Part shown: piece after piece, positions 42,720 to 50,539 of the stretch | Position numbering within the stretch: the stretch's first letter is position 1 | Layout of the letters: every line of letters starts with the position of its first letter | Source: JAIRVZ01 sp031553755 | GTDB lineage: Bacteria; Bacteroidota; Bacteroidia; Bacteroidales; Azobacteroidaceae | NCBI GenBank assembly: GCA_031553755.1 | Contig: JAVBKZ010000077.1 | Span: forward strand, 1 to 52,425 | Length of the DNA: 52,425 nt | Direction: 5' to 3' | Position numbers and translations under genes: made by a program | The notes under the pieces: model-generated | Told to the model about the DNA's origin: nothing | Database searches by the model: none | Seen by the model: the letters and a program-made list of their open reading frames with translations, nothing else

Positions 42720-42790
42720 AAATGCCTCAAAAAGAGGCTGAAATACAATACAATAGCTTACTTGAAAAAGTAGGCTATTGGTGTTTTTAA
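42720..42790 (+). terminator. Double-hairpin repeat acting as terminator, copy 2
   Basis: GCCTC/GAGGC (42724-42738, A5 loop) is followed by AATAGCTTACTT/AAGTAGGCTATT (42752-42779, loop GAAA) and then a T5 run. The whole block recurs inverted at 18064-18127. It is the likely terminator of the DUF2795 gene. Confidence 0.7.
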
Positions 42791-42860
42791 ATTTCATGTA
42801 TACAACTGAGATTTAATTATTAATATTTGGTTTGATTAATTATCAAATGCAACGATACAT

Positions 42861-43199
42861 TTAAGCCAACTTTTCATTATTCAAGTGCCGTTCATTATCC
42901 CGCGATGTTTTCTTTTCCATATTCTTATGGAAAGCTTCCGTTAAATCGATTCCTGTTTGGTTGGCAAGACAAATTAATACCCATAAGACATCCGCCATTT
43001 CATCGGCCAAATTTTTGCTTAAGTCTTCTTTTTTAAAAGATTGGTCGCCATAAGTTCGCGCGATAATTCGTGCCAATTCTCCGACTTCTTCAGTTAAAAT
43101 GGCGAGATTGGTCAATTCGCTGAAATAACGGACTCCGAAGGTTTTAATCCATTCATCAACAGATTGTTGTGCTTGTTGTATTGTTATATTGTTTTCCAT
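42861..43199 (-). CDS. MazG-like nucleotide pyrophosphohydrolase
   Basis: A 112-aa all-helical pyrophosphohydrolase with the metal-binding pattern LTEEVGELARII (about residues 30-41) and LADEMADVLWVL (about 64-75), i.e. EExxE and ExxD. It likely hydrolyses non-canonical nucleoside triphosphates. It is the last gene of the apt, uvrC, dtd, mazG-like run, though a hairpin at 43216 separates it from dtd. Confidence 0.88.
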   Translation of the reverse strand: MENNITIQQAQQSVDEWIKTFGVRYFSELTNLAILTEEVGELARIIARTYGDQSFKKEDLSKNLADEMADVLWVLICLANQTGIDLTEAFHKNMEKKTSRDNERHLNNEKLA

Positions 43200-43215
43200 G
43201 ATGATTTATTATAAG

Positions 43216-43236
43216 ATTCCGCGTCAAGCGCGGAAT
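43216..43236. terminator. Hairpin between dtd and the mazG-like gene
   Basis: ATTCCGCG (43216-43223) pairs perfectly with CGCGGAAT (43229-43236), loop TCAAG as in 39220-39240. There is no strong T-run, so it may be a processing or repeat hairpin and not a true terminator. Confidence 0.5.
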
Positions 43237-43289
43237 GACAAAGCGTTTAGGAAATTTTACAGAAATCATATTAAATAATCAAACAAATA

Positions 43290-43742
43290 TTATTCTTTAT
43301 TTTTCGAGTCAATAATGATTGTAACCGGGCCATCGTTGATTAATTCCACTTGCATATCGGCTCCGAATATTCCGGTTTCAATCGGTTTTTCGAGAGTTTC
43401 TTCCAACGTTTTACAAAATTGTTCATACATCGGAATGGCAAATTCAGGTTTCGAAGCCTTGATATAAGAAGGCCGGTTCCCTTTTTTGGTTGAGGCATGT
43501 AAAGTAAATTGGCTCACACAAAGTATTTCTCCTTCAATTTCTTTGACGGAAAGGTTCATTACTCCGTTTTCATCGTTAAAGATACGTAAATTTACTACTT
43601 TTTTGCAAAGGAATTCTATATCTTCTATCGTGTCAGCGTCTTCAATTCCGACCAAAATAAGTAATCCTTTATTTATTTCCGATTTGATTTTTCCTTCGAT
43701 GCGGACGGATGCTTTAGAAACCCGTTGAATGACTGTTTTCAT
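43290..43742 (-). CDS. dtd: D-aminoacyl-tRNA deacylase
   Basis: Dtd removes D-amino acids and glycine mischarged onto tRNA. The 150-aa length is standard. The catalytic SQFTLHA segment and the C-terminal cross-subunit Gly-cisPro-type motif (here NDGPVTI) are present. It starts 11 bp after uvrC and should be co-transcribed with it. Confidence 0.94.
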   Translation of the reverse strand: MKTVIQRVSKASVRIEGKIKSEINKGLLILVGIEDADTIEDIEFLCKKVVNLRIFNDENGVMNLSVKEIEGEILCVSQFTLHASTKKGNRPSYIKASKPEFAIPMYEQFCKTLEETLEKPIETGIFGADMQVELINDGPVTIIIDSKNKE

Positions 43743-43753
43743 GGTTCTATATT

Positions 43754-45568
43754 TTATAAATTTAATCCTTTCAGCAGTTCTTCAGTTTTCTTTTCCCCGA
43801 TAATCTCAACAATCTTTTCTTTGGGAGCGACTTTAATCTGCTTTACGCTCTTGAATTTTTCAAGCAGTTTGAGCTTTGTTTTTTCTCCAATACCTTTTAT
43901 GGAATCTAATTCGGATGTAATTTGCTGTTTACTACGCTTTTGCCTATGAAATGTAATTCCAAATCGATGGGCTTCGTCACGTAAATGCTGGATGAGTTTT
44001 AGGCTTTCTGAATTTTTATCTAAATAAAGAGGAATCGGGTCATTAGGAAAAAAAATTTCTTCCAATCGTTCGGCAATTCCGACAAGTGGAATTTTTCCAT
44101 ATAAATTCAAATCGGTTAAGGCCATTACAGCGGATGTTATTTGCCCTTTTCCGCCGTCAACGATGATGAGTTGAGGCAATGATACCTTTTCGTCGGTTAA
44201 TCGCTTGTAACGTCTGTAAACGCATTCATACATCGACTGAAAGTCGTTCGGTCCTTCTACGGTTTTAACGTTGAAATGACGGTAGTCTTTTTTGCTCGGT
44301 TTTCCGTTTTTAAATACTACGCAAGCCGATACCGGATTAGTTCCTTGTATATTGGAATTATCGAAACATTCTATATGTACCGGTAAATCAGGAAGATGCA
44401 AGTCGTTTTTCAAGGTTGTGATAGCCCTTGTTTTCCGTTGCTCGCTGTTTAATTGCTCTGATTGTTTGATTTTATCATGTTTATATTGTTTTACATTCTT
44501 TTCGGATAAAGACAATAGATGTTTTTTATCTCCTCTCTGAGGAACGATAATTGTTACTCCGTTTAAAGTTATATCAGGCTGAAACGGAACAATTATTTCT
44601 TTCGCATTGCTCTGAAAACGGCTTCTGAGTTCGATAATTCCCATTGCCATCAATTCCTCTTTCGGTTCATTGAGTATACGTTTGTATTCGATAGTATAAC
44701 TTCGAATGACCAATCCATTTTTTAAGTTAAGGTAGTTGATATAGATAGATTGTTTGTTTTCTTCGTAAGAAAAGACATCAATATCATCCATCGTTACGTT
44801 AGAAACAACCGATTTTGCTTTATAATTTTCTAATAAAAGATATTTTTCTTTTATTTTTTGGGCTTCTTCGAATTTCAATTCCGAAGAAAGTTGTTGCATT
44901 TCTTCGTATAATTTTTTGGTAAGTTGCGTTATGTTTCCTTTCAGGATTTGAATTATTTCCGCGATATTTTTATCATAATCTTCTTTAGTTTGAAGAGATT
45001 CGCATGGACCTAAGCAATTTTTCAGGTGATATTCTAAGCAAACTTTATATTTTTTCTGATTGATTTTTTCGGGAGTAAGAATCAGATTACATGTCCGGAT
45101 AGGGTAGAGGCTCTTGATTAGATTCAATAAAATTCGAATCATATTAACAGACGAATAAGGCCCGAAGTACATCGACCGGTCTTTGATAAATGTTCTTGTG
45201 CTAAAAACACGCGGAAATGGTTCGTTTTTAACCACAATCCAAGGATAAGTTTTGTCGTCTTTCAACATCACATTGTATCGAGGACGATGCTCTTTTATCA
45301 TGTTATTTTCCAACAAAAAAGCGTCTTGTTCGCTTTCGACGATGATGTATTCTATTCGTTTTATTTTTGTTACAAGTACTCGTGTTTTAGCGTTGTCGTG
45401 TGTTTTGTTGAAATAGGAAGAAACTCTTTTTTTCAGGTTTTTGGCTTTTCCTACATAAATAATTGTTCCGTTTTCATCGAAATAGAGATAGCAACCGGGC
45501 GATTCAGGAAGTGCTTTTATCACATTTCCCAAATTGATATTTATTTTTAATTCTTCAAATTCTTCCAT
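43754..45568 (-). CDS. uvrC: Excinuclease ABC subunit C
   Basis: UvrC makes both incisions in nucleotide excision repair. The 604-aa protein has the N-terminal GIY-YIG nuclease (SPGCYLYFDENGTIIYVGKA near residues 19-38), the UVR motif (about 205-240), the RNase H-like C-terminal nuclease (IECFDNSNIQGTNPV and LIIVDGGKGQ) and terminal helix-hairpin-helix motifs. Complete and normal. Confidence 0.96.
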   Translation of the reverse strand: MEEFEELKININLGNVIKALPESPGCYLYFDENGTIIYVGKAKNLKKRVSSYFNKTHDNAKTRVLVTKIKRIEYIIVESEQDAFLLENNMIKEHRPRYNVMLKDDKTYPWIVVKNEPFPRVFSTRTFIKDRSMYFGPYSSVNMIRILLNLIKSLYPIRTCNLILTPEKINQKKYKVCLEYHLKNCLGPCESLQTKEDYDKNIAEIIQILKGNITQLTKKLYEEMQQLSSELKFEEAQKIKEKYLLLENYKAKSVVSNVTMDDIDVFSYEENKQSIYINYLNLKNGLVIRSYTIEYKRILNEPKEELMAMGIIELRSRFQSNAKEIIVPFQPDITLNGVTIIVPQRGDKKHLLSLSEKNVKQYKHDKIKQSEQLNSEQRKTRAITTLKNDLHLPDLPVHIECFDNSNIQGTNPVSACVVFKNGKPSKKDYRHFNVKTVEGPNDFQSMYECVYRRYKRLTDEKVSLPQLIIVDGGKGQITSAVMALTDLNLYGKIPLVGIAERLEEIFFPNDPIPLYLDKNSESLKLIQHLRDEAHRFGITFHRQKRSKQQITSELDSIKGIGEKTKLKLLEKFKSVKQIKVAPKEKIVEIIGEKKTEELLKGLNL

Positions 45569-45613
45569 TTTAAAGAGATTTGAATCCTGTGGATTCTTTA
45601 TTTTGTATCGAAA

Positions 45614-46144
45614 TTATATAGGATATTTTATCAAAGAATGTATTTCTATTCCTTCTTCGAATAATTCTCTGGCTTTTAATTCTTCTAATTCGATAATAAA
45701 GTTCACATAAATCTTTTTTATGTTGAAATGTTTCATTAAGCGGCAAGCGGCAAGCATAGTTCCTCCGGTTGCTAATAAATCGTCGTGTAGAACAACGATA
45801 TCGTTTTCGCTTAAAGCATCTTTATGTATTTGAATAGAATCAAAACCGTATTCTTTTTCGTATTTTTCTTCGTAAACATCGGCGGGAAGTTTTCCCGGTT
45901 TGCGAATAGGAATGAATCCTGCATTCAAACGAGTGGCTAAAATAGGCCCCATAATAAAACCACGAGATTCAATCCCTACTACTTTTGTAATTCCTTTTTC
46001 TTTGTATTCTTCGTAGAATACGTCAGAAAGTTGAGATAAAAGTGTAGCGTCTTTGAATAGGGTAGTTACATCTTTGAATTGAATTCCTTTTTTAGGAAAA
46101 TCAGGTACATTTCGAATGCTTTTTTTGAAATTTTCTGTATTCAT
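45614..46144 (-). CDS. apt: Adenine phosphoribosyltransferase
   Basis: Apt salvages adenine to AMP. The 176-aa protein has the PRPP-binding signature VVLHDDLLATGGTM (about residues 118-131) and the VVGIESRGFIMGP loop. It is the first gene of the apt, uvrC, dtd run (45 bp to uvrC). A copy of the ACTCC..AGTCGAGA element lies just upstream, pointing at it. Confidence 0.95.
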   Translation of the reverse strand: MNTENFKKSIRNVPDFPKKGIQFKDVTTLFKDATLLSQLSDVFYEEYKEKGITKVVGIESRGFIMGPILATRLNAGFIPIRKPGKLPADVYEEKYEKEYGFDSIQIHKDALSENDIVVLHDDLLATGGTMLAACRLMKHFNIKKIYVNFIIELEELKARELFEEGIEIHSLIKYPI

Positions 46145-46164
46145 TTTTATATTTTAGTTGATAA

Positions 46165-46220
46165 ATTTCGTCTCGACTTTTTATTACACATGGAGTAGAA
46201 GGAGTTTGTTTCATGGAGTG
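46165..46220 (-). repeat. Upstream element ACTCC..AGTCGAGA family, copy C
   Basis: On the minus strand it reads CCATGAAACAAACTCCTTCT, ACTCCATGTG and TAATAAAAAGTCGAGACGAA, ending 20 bp before the apt start. Similarity to copy B continues outward to about 46255 (ATTCACAGAATCA). No -7 box of the usual form lies between it and apt. Confidence 0.65.
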
Positions 46221-46371
46221 TCCTTTCACGATATATCAGACTTGATTCTGTGAATAATTATCCTGTATAACTCAGTGTTTAAAATTTACATTATTTTATG
46301 TTTTTTGATAAAAATCAAGATGATTTTGTCGAATTAGTTAATAATCAGTTGCTTATAATATTTTTTTTATT

Positions 46372-46387
46372 TGTTCCACGTGGAACA
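46372..46387. promoter_or_regulatory. parS chromosome-partition site 1
   Basis: TGTTCCACGTGGAACA is a perfect 16-bp palindrome and matches the bacterial parS consensus TGTTNCACGTGNAACA. It lies in the 46145-46606 intergenic gap, which otherwise shows only AT-rich sequence and a repeat copy. ParB would bind here. A second identical site is at 47194-47209. Confidence 0.88.
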
Positions 46388-46606
46388 GTGTTGCTTGTGT
46401 TGTATGTTTTTATCTTTAAGTGCTCGAAATGGATTAGTTTAATTTATTTCCGCAGAATACGCTGTCTTTTATGTCTAAATATTATAGTATCTGAGCAAAT
46501 TAGCGCAATCAACGGGGAATAATTCTTTAATTTATTTTCTTCTTATGTTTAATTTGAGAAATCCATGGCTAAGTAAAAATACAATAATATATGGTAGCTT
46601 GAATTA

Positions 46607-47179
46607 TTAATTTTTCTTTGCAATCATAATCAAGTCAATTGTTGTATTCCCATTTAACTCAAGATAGTCTTGATGGATGTTATACTCTATGGAAAATCCA
46701 TTATTACTTAAAGCTCTTTCTAAGTCTGTTTGCTTATAATAATTAAAATAAACTTTAGAGTCACCAGAAAAACTTGTTGATTCAAATCCTGCTTTGGATT
46801 CATCTCCTTCCATTGTGCTAATGTAAAGTAGTCCTTTGGACTCTAACATTTTTGAACAATCAGAAATAAGTCGAGATGTATCTTCTTTTGAAAGAAAAGG
46901 CAAGCAAAATGAACACATTATTGAATCAAATTGAACATTCAAAGTTGTTATTTCTCTTACATCCATTACTCTGAAATCAACTCTACTTACCATTCTTTTC
47001 GCAATATCAATCATTCGAGGGGCTAAGTCAATCGCAACAATCTCGGAATCTTGAAATTTTTGTCTCAAATATCCAGTAATATTTCCAGGTCCACATGCAA
47101 GTTCTAAAATCTTTGGCTTTTTGTTTTGTATCAAGTCACAGAATTTGTCAAAATGTATCTGATATGAATCAATATTCAT
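46607..47179 (-). CDS. Class I SAM-dependent methyltransferase between two parS sites
   Basis: A 190-aa methyltransferase with AdoMet motif I ILELACGPGNIT (about residues 24-35), acidic motif II VAIDLAPRM and motif IV SIMCSFCLPFL. Substrate unknown; related small proteins act on metabolites. It follows mnmG by 37 bp, a gap largely filled by a parS site. Its own stop is followed by 460 bp without genes. The AAAA- and Ser-rich codon pattern is slightly different from neighbours, but not enough to call transfer. Confidence 0.8.
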   Translation of the reverse strand: MNIDSYQIHFDKFCDLIQNKKPKILELACGPGNITGYLRQKFQDSEIVAIDLAPRMIDIAKRMVSRVDFRVMDVREITTLNVQFDSIMCSFCLPFLSKEDTSRLISDCSKMLESKGLLYISTMEGDESKAGFESTSFSGDSKVYFNYYKQTDLERALSNNGFSIEYNIHQDYLELNGNTTIDLIMIAKKN

Positions 47180-47193
47180 AAATTTTTCTCTTT

Positions 47194-47209
47194 TGTTCCA
47201 CGTGGAACA
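47194..47209. promoter_or_regulatory. parS chromosome-partition site 2
   Basis: A second exact TGTTCCACGTGGAACA palindrome, 8 bp after the mnmG stop and 14 bp before the methyltransferase start. Two perfect sites 822 bp apart are hard to explain by chance. Confidence 0.9.
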
Positions 47210-47216
47210 AAAAATA

Positions 47217-49091
47217 TTATCTTCCTAATAATACTAATAACGCGTTAATGTCGCTCGGAGAAATTCCAGGGATTCTGCTTGCTTGCGCAATCGTTTCCGG
47301 AGCGATTCTTGTTAGTTTTTGTTTTGCTTCTGTTGATAGTGATTGTATAGAATTATAATCGAACTTGTCTTTGATTTTGATATTCTCCAAGCGTTTGATT
47401 TTGTCGGCAATCATCTTTTCACGTTCGATATATCCTTCGTATTTCATTATAATTTCTGCCGCTTCAATGATTTCATCTTTCCTCTCAGGAATGCTGTCTA
47501 TTTCAATTTGCAATGCGGGAATCATTTCCGCGATGCTTCTCAAATTTAATTGAGGCCGCAATACTAATTCAATTAATTTTACTCCCCGGCGAAGTTGAGT
47601 TGTGCCGTGTCCTTCTAATTTATCATTGATATATCCCGCTTTTACGGAATAATTTTTTGCAAAGTCTATCAATCGCGAAATTTCTTCTTTCTTTCTTTTT
47701 ACTAAATCAAAACGGTTTTCTTTTGCCAATCCTAAATGATACGCCTTCCCGGTTAATCTCATGTCTGCGTCATCTTGGCGTAGCAAAATGCGATATTCCG
47801 CCCGTGATGTAAACATACGGTAAGGTTCATCGACTCCTTTTGTAACTAAGTCGTCAATCAAAACCCCGATATATGCTTCATCACGTCTTAATGTAAACGC
47901 GTCTCCTCCATAAACATTGATGTGAGCGTTTATTCCGGCTATTAATCCTTGCGCTCCCGCTTCTTCATATCCGGTTGTTCCGTTGATTTGACCTGCGAAG
48001 AAAAGGTTCTTTATCAACTTTGTTTCTAATGAATGTTTTAGTTGTGTAGGATCGAAAAAGTCGTATTCAATGGCGTAACCTGGGCGATAAATTTGAATAT
48101 TTTTAAATGCCGGAATTTTTTGTAAAGCTTCTAATTGAATGTGGAGTGGGAGAGAGGATGAAAATCCGTTCAAATAATATTCTTGAGTATTTTCGCCTTC
48201 CGGTTCTAAAAATAATTGGTGTTGTGTTTTATCTGCAAATGTGACGATTTTTGTTTCTATACTTGGGCAATAACGAGGCCCGATGCTTTTAATTTGTCCG
48301 TTGTAAAGTGGAGAGTCTTCTAAGCCATTGCGTAAAACATCGTGACAAGCTTCATTTGTATAAAGTGTCCAACAACTTAATTGTTTTAATTGGCGTGGTT
48401 GGAAATCCAGATAAGAAAATTTATGAAAATCATTTTCGCCTTTTTGTTCTTCAGTTAGTGAAAAGTCAACGCTTCGTCCATCAATTCTTACAGGAGTTCC
48501 GGTTTTCATCCGGTCGGAATTAAAACCTAATTCCACCAATTGTTCGGTTAATCCGTAAGATGCGGGTTCTGAAATACGACCTCCATGTAATTGAGTTTTT
48601 CCGATGTGTAACAATCCATTGAGAAATGTTCCGACTGTCAATACCACCGATTTGGCTTTGAACTCAACTCCAAGCGTTGTTTTTACGCCACAAACAACTC
48701 CATTTTCAACAATAATGTTTTTTACAGTATCTTGCCAAACCCATAAACCTGACGTATTATCAATCGTTTCTCTCCATATTTCTATAAATTTTGTCCGGTC
48801 GCTTTGTGCCCGTGGACTCCACATCGCGGGACCTTTCGACCGATTCAACATCCGGAATTGAATCGCAGTTTTGTCGGTAACAATTCCCATTTGTCCGCCA
48901 AGCGCGTCGATTTCCCTAACAATTTGCCCTTTTGCAATTCCTCCAACAGCAGGATTACAACTCATTTGGGCTATTTTGTTCATGTCCATTGTTATCAACA
49001 GGGTTTTAGAACCCATATTCGCGGAGGCTGTAGCAGCTTCGCATCCGGCATGACCTGCACCGACAACAATCACATCATAATTAAATTTCAT
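47217..49091 (-). CDS. mnmG: tRNA uridine-5-carboxymethylaminomethyl modification enzyme MnmG
   Basis: MnmG (GidA), with MnmE, modifies the wobble uridine of several tRNAs using FAD. The 624-aa protein has the FAD dinucleotide motif VVGAGHAGCEAA (residues 10-21), the conserved SCNPAVGGIAKG, and GTFLNGLLHIG and GTTGYEEAGAQG segments. The C-terminal helical domain is complete. In many bacteria mnmG lies near oriC; here it lies beside two parS sites, in agreement. It has its own promoter box at 49123. Confidence 0.97.
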   Translation of the reverse strand: MKFNYDVIVVGAGHAGCEAATASANMGSKTLLITMDMNKIAQMSCNPAVGGIAKGQIVREIDALGGQMGIVTDKTAIQFRMLNRSKGPAMWSPRAQSDRTKFIEIWRETIDNTSGLWVWQDTVKNIIVENGVVCGVKTTLGVEFKAKSVVLTVGTFLNGLLHIGKTQLHGGRISEPASYGLTEQLVELGFNSDRMKTGTPVRIDGRSVDFSLTEEQKGENDFHKFSYLDFQPRQLKQLSCWTLYTNEACHDVLRNGLEDSPLYNGQIKSIGPRYCPSIETKIVTFADKTQHQLFLEPEGENTQEYYLNGFSSSLPLHIQLEALQKIPAFKNIQIYRPGYAIEYDFFDPTQLKHSLETKLIKNLFFAGQINGTTGYEEAGAQGLIAGINAHINVYGGDAFTLRRDEAYIGVLIDDLVTKGVDEPYRMFTSRAEYRILLRQDDADMRLTGKAYHLGLAKENRFDLVKRKKEEISRLIDFAKNYSVKAGYINDKLEGHGTTQLRRGVKLIELVLRPQLNLRSIAEMIPALQIEIDSIPERKDEIIEAAEIIMKYEGYIEREKMIADKIKRLENIKIKDKFDYNSIQSLSTEAKQKLTRIAPETIAQASRIPGISPSDINALLVLLGR

Positions 49092-49122
49092 TTATGTTTT
49101 CCTTTCATCTGTTTTCAAACTA

Positions 49123-49130
49123 CAAAATTA
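49123..49130 (-). promoter_or_regulatory. -7 box upstream of mnmG
   Basis: The minus strand reads TAATTTTG, 31 bp before the mnmG start. Confidence 0.5.
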
Positions 49131-49204
49131 CAATTTTTATTTTTAAATTGAAGTCATATTGATTTTTCACGAAAGGTATAAATAAAACAATAAGAAATGA
49201 AAGG

Positions 49205-49255
49205 GAGTTATAGGAAGTTAAACGGAGTTATAGGAAGTTAGACGGAGTTGAAGGG
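49205..49255. repeat. 20-bp tandem repeat, 2.5 units
   Basis: GGAGTTATAGGAAGTTAAAC at 49205-49224 is repeated at 49225-49244 with one change (TAGAC), then partly (GGAGTTGAAGG) from 49245. Non-coding; likely slippage-derived. Confidence 0.7.
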
Positions 49256-49273
49256 TGTAAAAAATCTACTATT

Positions 49274-49380
49274 AAGCACACGGATTATACAGATGCTCAC
49301 GGATTATAGATTTAAAACGCTGATTTTCATTATAAATTATTTTTTACAAATCTGTGTAAATCCGTGTAATCTGCGTTCTA
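49274..49380. repeat. Dispersed CACGGA-type hairpin element, full copy
   Basis: CACGGATTATACAGAT (from about 49279) is nearly the reverse complement of ATCTGTGTAAATCCGTG (about 49349-49365), with an inner CACGGATTATAGATTT and an AT-rich middle. Related sequence is at 3768-3848 and 18300-18350. It lies between the mnmG promoter and the end of ybeY. Confidence 0.6.
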
Positions 49381-49397
49381 ATTATGTAATCGATTCA

Positions 49398-49811
49398 TTA
49401 TCTTACAGATAAGGCTTCTTTTTCTTTTTCTCTCATCAATTTTTCTTCTTTGGGTGATTTGTCTTTGAACCCGCAAAGATGAAGTATTCCGTGAATGATT
49501 ACGCGATATAATTCTTCTTCATAGCTTGTTCCAAATTTTTCAGCGTTTGATTTGACAGTATCAAGGGAAATAAACAAATCTCCTGAAATTGTATTGTTTT
49601 CCGAATAATCAAATGTGATAATATCGGTGTAGTAATCATGATTGAGGTATTGCTTATTTATTTCTAATATCTTTTCATCAGAACAAAAAATATACGCGAT
49701 ATCTCCGGCTTTTCTATTGTAGGAACTGGCTACGGATTTAATCCAGTTTGATGTATCTCTTCGTTTTATTTTGGGAAAAGGAATGTCTTCTGATTGATAA
49801 ATAATTGCCAT
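49398..49811 (-). CDS. ybeY: rRNA maturation RNase YbeY
   Basis: A 137-aa YbeY, a metal-dependent RNase in 16S rRNA maturation and ribosome quality control. The zinc motif begins normally, HGILH (His107, His111), but the position of the third His of the usual HGxLHLxGYDH is occupied by Asp117 in GFKDKS. This may be normal for this phylum. It starts 1 bp after the folA stop, so the two genes form one unit. Confidence 0.92.
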   Translation of the reverse strand: MAIIYQSEDIPFPKIKRRDTSNWIKSVASSYNRKAGDIAYIFCSDEKILEINKQYLNHDYYTDIITFDYSENNTISGDLFISLDTVKSNAEKFGTSYEEELYRVIIHGILHLCGFKDKSPKEEKLMREKEKEALSVR

Positions 49812-49812
49812 A

Positions 49813-50313
49813 TTATTTTTTCTCTTTCCTTATGTAATTGATAAACGCGTAGTTATATGGATTTTTTTCGTCAGACAAGTGTTTTTCAGAACTAATTTCC
49901 TCCCATTCGGAATAATCAATTTCTGGGAAAAAAGTATCTGCGTCAGGGAAATCAGCATCGACTTTAGTCAGATATAATTTATCGGCCAAAGGGAGCGTTT
50001 GATTGTATATCCCACTTCCTCCGATAATAAATATTTCAGATTTATCTTTCTGATTATCAATCACTTTTTCGATTGAAGGAAATACAAGGCAATTTTCGAA
50101 ACGCAGATTTTTATTCCGAGTCAACACAATATTCGTCCGGTTGGGTAAAGCCCCTTTCGGCAAAGATTCGAACGTTTTTCTTCCCATTATTATCGTGTGT
50201 CCGGAAGTTAATTCTTTAAAATGTTTCAAATCGGCAGGAAGTCGCCATAGTAAATCATTATTACGTCCTATTTCGTTATTTTTCGCGATAGCAACGATGA
50301 TTGATATTGTCAT
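49813..50313 (-). CDS. folA: Dihydrofolate reductase
   Basis: FolA reduces dihydrofolate to tetrahydrofolate with NADPH. The 166-aa protein has the N-terminal SIIVAIAKNNEIGRNNDLLWRLPADL pattern, in which Asn-Asn-Asp precedes LLWRLP, the NADPH motif IIMGRKTFESLP and IIGGSGIYNQTL. Complete. It heads the folA-ybeY pair with a promoter box at 50337. Confidence 0.95.
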   Translation of the reverse strand: MTISIIVAIAKNNEIGRNNDLLWRLPADLKHFKELTSGHTIIMGRKTFESLPKGALPNRTNIVLTRNKNLRFENCLVFPSIEKVIDNQKDKSEIFIIGGSGIYNQTLPLADKLYLTKVDADFPDADTFFPEIDYSEWEEISSEKHLSDEKNPYNYAFINYIRKEKK

Positions 50314-50336
50314 AATCGGGTTGATAAATGAAGAAA

Positions 50337-50344
50337 CAAAGTTA
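50337..50344 (-). promoter_or_regulatory. -7 box upstream of folA
   Basis: The minus strand reads TAACTTTG, 23 bp before the folA start. Confidence 0.5.
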
Positions 50345-50469
50345 GTAAATTATATCAATTTCAAGTCAAAATTCCAAGAAGGGAATAATTTTTTTAACGT
50401 TTTAATTTAATTTTAGTTATAATTGAAGAAATTTTTCTTTAATTGATATTCTGTTTGAAAGGAATGTAT

Positions 50470-50477
50470 TACCTTTG
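50470..50477 (+). promoter_or_regulatory. -7 box upstream of pckA
   Basis: TACCTTTG matches TAnnTTTG; the leader to the pckA ATG is about 55 nt. The intervening sequence shows no other signal. Confidence 0.55.
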
Positions 50478-50539
50478 TGGGGTTTTTCTGAAAGAAGAGA
50501 ATTAGAAACAACATAAATCAATTAAATTTCATTTGTACT

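Noticed and set aside
46298..46522. A 74-codon plus-strand reading frame in the apt upstream gap
   Set aside because: It spans a parS site, is dominated by Phe/Ile/Leu from AT-rich DNA, has no ribosome site or promoter and resembles nothing known; chance ORF.
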